In this document: positions 57,917 through 64,000 of the stretch, one piece after another
Numbering within the stretch: the first letter of the stretch is position 1
How the letters are laid out: each line of letters starts with the position of its first letter
Assembly (NCBI GenBank): GCA_023408315.1
Contig: JAEYKI010000004.1
Coordinates: 1-64,000, forward strand
Reading direction: 5' to 3'
Length of the DNA stretch: 64,000 bases
DNA from: Bacillota bacterium
GTDB lineage: Bacteria; Bacillota; Clostridia; Christensenellales; Christensenellaceae
Notes under the pieces: model-generated
What the model saw: the letters and a program-made list of their open reading frames with translations, nothing else
The model's database searches: none
What the model was told of the DNA's origin: nothing
Made by a program: the position numbers and the translations under genes

Positions 57917-58414
57917 TTGCAGGAATTTGAAGAAAACGAAGACACGCAGCGCGGCAGGTATTTGACTTTTGCGCTGGGAGAAGAAAAGTTTGGCATAGAC
58001 ATCAAGTTCATAACCGAAATTATAGGGATGCAGCCTATTACAGCATTGCCGGAAGCCCCCGTTTATACAAAAGGAATCATCAACCTGAGAGGCAAGATAA
58101 TACCCGTAATAGACAGCCGGCTTAAGTTTAAAAAACAGCCTAAAGAATATAACGAACGGACGTGTATTATTGTAATTGATATCCGGGATGTTCAGGTAGG
58201 GTTGATTGTGGATGATGTGGCGGATGTTCTGATGATCGGGGACGAGAATATCGCTCTGCCGCCGGACCACCGCGCTGGTATTCAAAACCGTTACCTGGCT
58301 GGTATTGGAAAGGTGGGAAGCGGCGTGATTTTGCTGCTGTCCTGCGAAAAACTGTTCCTGGATGAAGAATGGGAAATGATTAAGGAAAGCAGCAGGGCGG
58401 GGGCCGGACAGTAA
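57917..58414 (+). CDS. cheW: Chemotaxis coupling protein CheW, copy 2
   Basis: A 165-residue CheW, similar throughout to copy 1 (RYLTFALGEEKFGIDIKFITEIIGMQPITALPEAP; LRGKIIPVIDSRLKFKKQ; HRAGIQNRYLAGIGKVG). It starts with TTG at 57917 with AGGGAGGG upstream. It lies 45 bases before the chemoreceptor gene, in one operon under the sigma-D-like promoter. Two CheW forms could serve different receptor arrays. Confidence 0.92.
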   Translation: MQEFEENEDTQRGRYLTFALGEEKFGIDIKFITEIIGMQPITALPEAPVYTKGIINLRGKIIPVIDSRLKFKKQPKEYNERTCIIVIDIRDVQVGLIVDDVADVLMIGDENIALPPDHRAGIQNRYLAGIGKVGSGVILLLSCEKLFLDEEWEMIKESSRAGAGQ

Positions 58415-58459
58415 ACGCGCCTGATTGGCGGAAATAACGGATATTCTGGGGAGAAAAAC

Positions 58460-60868
58460 ATGAAAAACATGAAAATTGGTAAAAAACTGTTCATTGGATT
58501 TTTAGTGGCCGTAGTTGCCCTTACCGGCATAGCGGTATACGGATATGTCTCCATCAGCCGAATATCCGATACAGACGAAGTTATGTACAACAATAATCTG
58601 CTGGCAATCTCAAAACTGGGAGAAATTACGGAAACATTCTACCAGATGCGGGTGGTGGTGCTGAAAACAACCATAGATTATTCTGCCCAGAACGTAGCGG
58701 ACATGCAGGTAAAAGTAACTGATTTTGAAAAGCAATTAAACGCCCAGCTTGGAGACTACGCCAAGACAACGGATCATCCCCAGGACCAGTCCAATCTGGA
58801 AACTGTAAAAAAAGCGTTGATCGATTATGAGGCGCTAGTTGCAAAGATCATGCTGAGCATGCAGAATAACGATACGGAGCAGTTGGCGGCTCAGATAGAC
58901 GAAGCGGGTAAAGCGGCATTGGTTGTTGCCGACGCGCTGGATGTTACGACGGATTTTAACAAAGAGGAAGCGGCAAATATGCAGGCTTCCAATCAAAACT
59001 ACAAACAGTTAAGCAGCATTCTGATGCTGGGGATTGCGGCGGGCGCAGCCTTGGCCGCTATTTTGCTTGCAATTTTCATCACCCGCGGAATTACCAGGCC
59101 TGTGGGCAAACTGGTGGAAGCGGCAGGCAAAATGGCAAAAGGAGATACGGATATTGAGCTTGATTATAATACCCGGGACGAAATAGGCGTTCTTTCCAGC
59201 GCATTCAGGGAAATGGTTGGTTCCGTTAAAAAGCTGATTGCGGATGCGAACTTGCTTTCCGAGGCAGCGGTTGCAGGCCAATTTGACGCACGTGCGGATG
59301 CGGATGCGCATCAGGGTGGCTATAAAAAAATAGTGCAGGGCGTTAACGATACCCTGGATACGGTGGTGGAAAAAATGTTCTGGTACGAGGGCCTTCTGGA
59401 TTCCATTCCGTTTCCAATTTCTGTAACGGATACGGATATGAATTGGACGTTTATTAACAAACAGGTAGAAGAATCTCTGGGCGTAACGCGCGAGGAAGCA
59501 TTGGGCAAACGGTGCGACAACTGGAACACAAGCGTGTGCAATACAGAAGAGTGCGCAATAGCGCAGCTAAGAAACGGCAAGAGGCAGACGTTATTTTCGC
59601 AGGAGGATAAGTATTTTCAGGCGGATATTTCCTATGTGTACAATACAAACGGCCAGGAAGTGGGGCATATTGAAGTGGTTCAGGACGTTACCGCAAAAGC
59701 CCGCGTGTCTGCATTCAACGCCAGGGAAGTGGCTAAACTGGGGGAAAATCTGAAAATGCTCAAAGAAGGCCGCCTGAATCTGCGGTTTGTGGTAGGGGAA
59801 GCGGACGAATATACGCAAAATGAGCGCCGGTTTTTTGAAGAGCTTGCGCAGAACTTTAATGAAGCGGTTAATACGGTAGCCGGGTATATACTGGAGCTGA
59901 CCGGCGTGCTGGGCAGACTTGCGATGGGCGATTTAACGCAGGATATCAGCACGGAATACAAGGGCGATTTTGTGGCGTTAAAGGATTCCATAAACCGGAT
60001 TGTCTGGTCTATGAACGATGTCCTCCTGCAGATACGCGAAGCGGCCCAGCAGGTGGCTGCGGGCAGCACGCAGGTATCCTCCGGAAACCAGGCGGTTTCG
60101 CAAGGGGCTACGGAGCAGGCCAGTTCCATAGAAGAACTGTCCGCCTCCATTGCGCAAATTGCAGAGCAAACCACCGCTAATGCGCAGCATGCCAAAAAAT
60201 CAAACGAAAACGCCCTGGTGGAGAAAAAAGAAGCAATGGAGGCAAACAGCCAGATGTCAGAAATGTTGAAATCAATGTCGGAGATTAACCAATCTTCCGA
60301 AAACATTTACAAGATCATCAAGGTGATAGACGATATTGCATTCCAGACCAACATACTGGCGCTTAACGCCGCGGTTGAAGCGGCCCGGGCCGGCGCCCAC
60401 GGAAAAGGCTTTGCCGTTGTTGCGGAAGAGGTTCGCAGCCTGGCGGCAAGAAGCGCGCGGGCCGCGAAAGAAACGGCGGACCTGATTGAAGGTTCCATAC
60501 GCAAAACGGAAACCGGTACAAAAATCGCAAATGCAACGGCGGAGGCGCTGGAGAAAATTGTTACAAGTGTTGACAATTCAGTAAAATTGGGCGAAGAGAT
60601 TGCCATGCAATCCGAGGCGCAGGCGGCCAGTATCATGCAGCTGAACAGGGGAATAGAGCAACTGTCCCTGGTTGTGCAGTCCAATTCCGCGACCGCTCAG
60701 GAAGGAGCGGCGGCCAGCCAGGAACTGTCCGGGCAGGCGGAATTGCTCAAAGACAAAATCTCCGCTTTCTGCCTGAACGAAACAGGAGACCAAGGCGAAA
60801 CGGCGCAATATGAAAACAATGAGTTTGAAACCCAAATGCCGGAATCCTTTTCTTCAGAAAAATATTGA
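58460..60868 (+). CDS. Methyl-accepting chemotaxis protein with PAS domain
   Basis: An 802-residue receptor. TM1 at about 10-32, a short periplasmic four-helix bundle domain (about 35-190), TM2 (about 190-212), HAMP (about 212-265), a cytoplasmic PAS domain (about 300-415), a second HAMP-like linker, and the MCP signalling domain (about 530-790, hairpin tip IDDIAFQTNILALNAAVEAARAGAHGKGFAVVAEEVRSLA). The PAS domain has clustered Cys (CDNWNTSVCNTEECAI) that could bind a cofactor or metal. It works with the CheW proteins upstream. Confidence 0.93.
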   Translation: MKNMKIGKKLFIGFLVAVVALTGIAVYGYVSISRISDTDEVMYNNNLLAISKLGEITETFYQMRVVVLKTTIDYSAQNVADMQVKVTDFEKQLNAQLGDYAKTTDHPQDQSNLETVKKALIDYEALVAKIMLSMQNNDTEQLAAQIDEAGKAALVVADALDVTTDFNKEEAANMQASNQNYKQLSSILMLGIAAGAALAAILLAIFITRGITRPVGKLVEAAGKMAKGDTDIELDYNTRDEIGVLSSAFREMVGSVKKLIADANLLSEAAVAGQFDARADADAHQGGYKKIVQGVNDTLDTVVEKMFWYEGLLDSIPFPISVTDTDMNWTFINKQVEESLGVTREEALGKRCDNWNTSVCNTEECAIAQLRNGKRQTLFSQEDKYFQADISYVYNTNGQEVGHIEVVQDVTAKARVSAFNAREVAKLGENLKMLKEGRLNLRFVVGEADEYTQNERRFFEELAQNFNEAVNTVAGYILELTGVLGRLAMGDLTQDISTEYKGDFVALKDSINRIVWSMNDVLLQIREAAQQVAAGSTQVSSGNQAVSQGATEQASSIEELSASIAQIAEQTTANAQHAKKSNENALVEKKEAMEANSQMSEMLKSMSEINQSSENIYKIIKVIDDIAFQTNILALNAAVEAARAGAHGKGFAVVAEEVRSLAARSARAAKETADLIEGSIRKTETGTKIANATAEALEKIVTSVDNSVKLGEEIAMQSEAQAASIMQLNRGIEQLSLVVQSNSATAQEGAAASQELSGQAELLKDKISAFCLNETGDQGETAQYENNEFETQMPESFSSEKY

Positions 60869-60975
60869 TGCAAAAAAACAGAATTGTAATCCGGCTTGCA
60901 TCTGTAGAGACGCGGGCCGGATTTTAAAGCTAACGCAGAAGGTTTACAAACTTAAAATACGTATTAATATTATTT

Positions 60976-61002
60976 TAAATGAACAAAGGCTTTATTGATA
61001 TA
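60976..61002 (+). promoter_or_regulatory. Candidate sigma-D-like promoter of the HD-GYP gene
   Basis: TAAA (60976-60979), 15-base spacer, TTGATATA (60995-61002). Weaker than the cheW2 promoter in the -10 but identical spacing. Confidence 0.45.
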
Positions 61003-61037
61003 CAAGACAGTAAAAAGCCGCAATAGGGGAGATTCAG

Positions 61038-62117
61038 ATGAGATATGTTCCATCCAATTGCCTGAGACCGGGACAAAAGCTTGCAACCGATTTAAAATTC
61101 AATGATAACCGGATATTTTTGAAAAGTCAGGTGATTTTATCGGACCGTCTGATTGCGCGTATAAAGAACATTGGATTTCAGGGGCTTTATATTGACGACG
61201 ATATTTCAAAGGACCTGACTGTTGCCAATATTGTAAGCGACGAACTGATGTATAAAGCTAAAACAGAAATCAAGTCTCTTTTTCTGGTGGCTGAAAATCC
61301 GTGGAAGAACCAGAAGGCGGTTATGCATTTAAGGACCATACGCTCCGTAATCAATGAAATGGTGGACGAAATATTAAGAAACAGAAAAACCATGATCAAT
61401 GTGGTTGACCTGCGGACATTTGACGACTATACGTTCAGCCACAGCCTGAATGTTGCGGTGCTTTCTGTGGTGGTGGGAACCGTTATGAAGCTGGAGCGGC
61501 ACCTGCTGCAGGAATTGGCCATGGGTTCCCTGATCCATGATATAGGCAAGATATTCATAGATAAAAATATTATTAACAAAAACGGCAAACTGACTCCTGA
61601 AGAATACGAGGAGGTAAAGCAGCATTCCCAGAAGGGGTATGATTATCTTTTAAAGACGTACAACGGGCTTTCGGACAATTCCCTGATGGCCGTGCTGGAA
61701 CACCACGAGCAGTATTGCGGAGAAGGATATCCCAACGGCCTGGCCGGAGAAGATATACATCTTTTTGGCAGAATTATCTGCGTTGCGGACGTATACGACG
61801 CGCTCACTTCAGACAGGCCATACCGCCGGGCCATGCTTCCCTCCGACGGGGTGGAGTATATCATGGGCGGGTTTAACCGCATGTTCGATCCCCAGGTGGT
61901 TGACGCGTTCATCAGGAAAGTGGCTCCTTACCCGGTAGGCACCGTTGTTAAACTCAGCAACGGCGTTACGGGAATTGTTGTTGAAAATTTTGAAAACGCC
62001 GGCATGAGGCCCAGAATCCAGGTGATGGAGACCGGAAAGACAACCAAGGACTATATGGACTTGAAGAACGATAAGAACACTTTTAACCTGACTGTTCAGG
62101 AAGTTGTTAAAATATAG
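61038..62117 (+). CDS. HD-GYP-domain protein (cyclic di-GMP phosphodiesterase family)
   Basis: A 359-residue protein. The N-terminal 110 residues form a DUF3391-like module; the HD-GYP domain (about 130-300) has HSLNVAVLSVVVG, HDIGK (metal site), and HHEQYCGEGYPNGL with the GYP motif, then DVYDALTSDRPYR. The tail (about 305-359) is a small beta region. The family degrades c-di-GMP, so it could tune the switch between swimming and surface life. AGGGGAG precedes the ATG. Confidence 0.92.
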   Translation: MRYVPSNCLRPGQKLATDLKFNDNRIFLKSQVILSDRLIARIKNIGFQGLYIDDDISKDLTVANIVSDELMYKAKTEIKSLFLVAENPWKNQKAVMHLRTIRSVINEMVDEILRNRKTMINVVDLRTFDDYTFSHSLNVAVLSVVVGTVMKLERHLLQELAMGSLIHDIGKIFIDKNIINKNGKLTPEEYEEVKQHSQKGYDYLLKTYNGLSDNSLMAVLEHHEQYCGEGYPNGLAGEDIHLFGRIICVADVYDALTSDRPYRRAMLPSDGVEYIMGGFNRMFDPQVVDAFIRKVAPYPVGTVVKLSNGVTGIVVENFENAGMRPRIQVMETGKTTKDYMDLKNDKNTFNLTVQEVVKI

Positions 62118-62222
62118 ATCAAAACTGCGCGATTTCTGAGAAATTTGATTAAAAATTTAATTTTTTTCCAAAAAAGTACTTGATTTTTGTCGAAATTTGC
62201 AATAAAGTAAGTATAGTTGGAA

Positions 62223-62249
62223 TAAAGTAGTATAGAGCTAATTCGATGA
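62223..62249 (+). promoter_or_regulatory. Candidate sigma-D-like promoter of the flagellar rod genes
   Basis: TAAA (62223-62226), 15-base spacer, TTCGATGA (62242-62249). Partial match to the sigma-D -10; the 220-base gap holds no other feature. Confidence 0.35.
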
Positions 62250-62338
62250 TAGGGTTAGCACTTTTTTATGCAAAGAAAAATAAAAGCGTGGGAAGATGGA
62301 CTTTTTTATGAGTGGGCAAATAAAGAAAGGGTGATTGA

Positions 62339-62746
62339 ATGGACATTTTTGACAATGTGAGTTCTCTCCAGAAGGGCCTTGGAGCATCCTGGACAAGAAA
62401 TTCTGTTATATCCAGCAATATTGCCAATGTGGATACACCCGGATTCAAGTCTTCATCCGTTGAATTTGAGTCCGCATACAAACAGGCTCTGGAAGACCAG
62501 GCGGACGGATTCAAGCTGAAGAAAACGCGGAGCACACATATGGATATTGGGGATGCCGATCTGGAGAATGTGCAGCCTGATATTGTTCAGAATTCGGACA
62601 CCGTCAACCGTATGGACGGCAATAACGTGGACATTGACAAGCAAATGACAGACCTTGCAAAAAATATTATCTATTATAATGCGCTCACAAGAAAAATATC
62701 CGGCGAATTCGAGCAGTTGGGTTACGCAATCAGAGAGGGAAGGTGA
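62339..62746 (+). CDS. flgB: Flagellar basal-body rod protein FlgB
   Basis: A 135-residue proximal rod protein with the N-terminal SVISSNIANVDTPGFKS motif shared by rod/hook proteins and a C-terminal NVDIDKQMTDLAKNIIYYNALTRKIS helix. FlgB is exported without a cleaved signal and assembles near the MS ring. GGGTGATTG is upstream. First gene of the flgB-flgC-fliE-fliO group. Confidence 0.95.
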   Translation: MDIFDNVSSLQKGLGASWTRNSVISSNIANVDTPGFKSSSVEFESAYKQALEDQADGFKLKKTRSTHMDIGDADLENVQPDIVQNSDTVNRMDGNNVDIDKQMTDLAKNIIYYNALTRKISGEFEQLGYAIREGR

Positions 62747-62750
62747 TTAA

Positions 62751-63188
62751 ATGTCGTTCTTATCTTCGCTTGATATCAGTGCTTCCGGTCTGACCGCTCA
62801 GCGGTTGCGCATGGATGTGATATCTGAAAATATCGCCAACATTGACACGACAAGAACAGCCACCGGCGGTCCTTACCGCAGGCGGTATGTGATCTTTCAG
62901 GAACAGTCGTCCAAACCTTTTTCCCAGTATCTGGATGAATCTATAGGCAGCACGGCGGGATCGGGCGTTTACGTTTCGCAAATTGCGGAAGACCAGAGCG
63001 CGTTTACTCTAAAATATGATCCCACAAACCCGGACGCAAATGCGGAGGGTTATGTGCAGATGCCCAACGTGGACCTCACAACCGAAATGGTGGACATGAT
63101 GTCCGCAACCCGGTCTTATGAGGCGAACATTACGGCGGTTAATGCCACCAAAAGTATGGCGATGACCGCGCTTGAGATTGGCAAATAG
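62751..63188 (+). CDS. flgC: Flagellar basal-body rod protein FlgC
   Basis: A 145-residue rod protein: SLDISASGLTAQRLRMDVISENIANIDTTRTATGGPYRRR at the start and PNVDLTTEMVDMMSATRSYEANITAVNATKSMAMTALEIGK at the end. It starts 4 bases after flgB. It stacks on FlgB and FlgF in the rod. Confidence 0.96.
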   Translation: MSFLSSLDISASGLTAQRLRMDVISENIANIDTTRTATGGPYRRRYVIFQEQSSKPFSQYLDESIGSTAGSGVYVSQIAEDQSAFTLKYDPTNPDANAEGYVQMPNVDLTTEMVDMMSATRSYEANITAVNATKSMAMTALEIGK

Positions 63189-63206
63189 TAGATCAGGGAG
63201 GGTGTT

Positions 63207-63503
63207 ATGGCAATAACAGGAGTCGGCTCCGCTTCGGGGCTTCAATCGCTTGCGGGAGTAGGCAGCAAAACAAACGACGCCGGTTCGGCATTTAAAGATA
63301 TGCTGGCCAATGCGATTCAAAGTGTGGACGATGCGAATACGGTTGCAACGAACGATTCGCAGGCGTTACTCTCCGGGCAGGTGGACGACGTGGCGCAGGT
63401 CATGATCGACCAGCAAAAAGCAAATCTGTCGCTTCAACTGGTGGTTCAGGTCCGCAACAAGGTTGTGGACGCCTACAACCAGGTTATGAACATGCAGGTT
63501 TAA
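63207..63503 (+). CDS. fliE: Flagellar hook-basal body protein FliE
   Basis: A 98-residue protein with the FliE core (FKDMLANAIQSVDDANTVATNDSQALLSGQVDDVAQVMIDQQKANLSLQLVVQVRNKVVDAYNQVMNMQV). FliE joins the MS ring to the rod. A GGGAGG site precedes the ATG. Confidence 0.95.
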   Translation: MAITGVGSASGLQSLAGVGSKTNDAGSAFKDMLANAIQSVDDANTVATNDSQALLSGQVDDVAQVMIDQQKANLSLQLVVQVRNKVVDAYNQVMNMQV

Positions 63504-63527
63504 AAAAGAAACGGATATGCGCTTACA

Positions 63528-64000
63528 ATGGTAACACTGGCTACAACGGCTGCAACGGCTAAAGAAATACAGGCCCAGGATATTGTCTTGTTGATAGTAT
63601 ATCTGGTACTTTTACTGGTGGGCGCCTATTATCTGACCAAATTTGTTTCACGGCGCGCCATGCAGAAAGGAAGCAAAAAGCCGCTTGCAGGCAATAAAGC
63701 CAGGTGGAAACAGGGGCGGCTTGTTTCTGTTGTGGACAGGATTCCTATAGACAGGGATAAAACCATTATGGTGGTTGAGTTTGATAATAAACAATATTTA
63801 ATGGCTACCACCGGACAGGACATCAAGCTTTTGGATACGGTTCCTCTGCAGCAAGACGGACAGGAGAAGGAGCCGGAAGAGCGGGACTCCGCTGTTCCCA
63901 TGCAGGATGCGCCGCCTGAAGAAGAAGGCAGTTTTTTTAAAAAATTTTGGAGCAGTTTTAAGGTTGTCTCCAAGAATTACTATAAAAACAAGAATACCAC
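63528..64000 (+). CDS. fliO: FliO/FliZ-family flagellar biosynthesis protein (cut by window edge)
   Basis: The frame is open from the ATG at 63528 to the end of the window (157 codons seen). The N-terminal part has one membrane helix (DIVLLIVYLVLLLVGAYYL), then a basic linker and the FliO motif WKQGRLVSVVDRIPIDRDKTIMVVEFDNKQYLMATTGQDIKLL. The acidic tail continues to the edge. FliO helps assemble the FliPQR export gate. No good ribosome site precedes the ATG. In most Firmicutes fliF and fliG follow fliE; here fliO comes directly after fliE, so the gene order is unusual or a rearrangement is near. Confidence 0.82.
   Translation, partial: MVTLATTAATAKEIQAQDIVLLIVYLVLLLVGAYYLTKFVSRRAMQKGSKKPLAGNKARWKQGRLVSVVDRIPIDRDKTIMVVEFDNKQYLMATTGQDIKLLDTVPLQQDGQEKEPEERDSAVPMQDAPPEEEGSFFKKFWSSFKVVSKNYYKNKNT

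Noticed and set aside
1..64000. CRISPR array
   Set aside because: No regularly spaced short direct repeats were seen; the only dispersed repeats are the palindromic intergenic family.
1..64000. tRNA or rRNA genes
   Set aside because: No rRNA signature or complete cloverleaf was noticed; a tRNA scan would be decisive.

Overview
The window looks like chromosome from an anaerobic, endospore-forming, flagellated member of the Clostridia (Bacillota). This rests on the cotJ spore-coat genes, class III ribonucleotide reductase (nrdDG), hybrid-cluster protein, many ferredoxin-linked enzymes, a type III glutamine synthetase, FeoAB iron uptake and flagellar rod genes. Most genes have AGGAGG-type ribosome sites, several use TTG starts, and many operons have clear TTGACA-17-TATAAT-type promoters. 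Genus cannot be fixed from the sequence.

Layout. 1-2.1 kb: one end of an integrated element with a large serine recombinase and a 57-residue protein, abutting a cotJC gene cut after about 69 codons; cotJB and cotJA follow on the minus strand. 3.2-6.8 kb: a membrane/TPR-like protein with acidic repeats, a VanW/G5-type cell-wall protein and a PRC-barrel protein. 7-12.7 kb: metY, a zinc metallopeptidase, a DUF2148 protein, and a Cd/Zn P-type ATPase with its ArsR/CadC repressor. 13-15.8 kb: nrdD-nrdG behind paired NrdR-like boxes. 15.85-24.5 kb: ilvB-ilvN-ilvC-ilvD-cimA-leuC-leuD, preceded by two consecutive leader-peptide attenuators. 24.8-31.5 kb: oxidative-stress and redox genes (nitroreductase, peroxiredoxin, isochorismatase-like hydrolase, flavodoxin-like reductase), hcp with its ferredoxin and a divergent Crp/Fnr regulator, a DUF421 protein and a DtxR-family repressor.

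31.7-34.4 kb: feoA-feoB and a small Cys-rich protein under several copies of an iron-box-like inverted repeat. 34.6-40.8 kb: a thioredoxin-reductase-like flavoprotein with its own ferredoxin, a second Crp/Fnr regulator, a DUF4870 membrane protein, a two-component system and a VTC-domain protein. 40.9-50.2 kb: nitrogen assimilation. Glutamine synthetase III diverges from a split glutamate synthase operon (three GltB domains as separate proteins, plus ferredoxin and FAD subunits), ending with an ANTAR-only RNA-binding protein and pyrG. 50.5-56.9 kb: GtrA, an MBL-fold protein, a PfkB kinase, and a surface-polysaccharide group (PHP phosphatase, CapD-like dehydratase, LCP ligase). 57-64 kb: two cheW genes, a chemoreceptor, an HD-GYP phosphodiesterase and flgB-flgC-fliE-fliO (cut by the window edge), with several sigma-D-like promoters.

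Five copies of a modular palindromic intergenic repeat lie between genes across the window. The points most worth a second look are the recombinase element splitting cotJC (possible sporulation-regulated excision), the tandem ilv attenuators, and the ANTAR-only protein at the end of a glutamate synthase operon whose leader carries a terminator-like hairpin.
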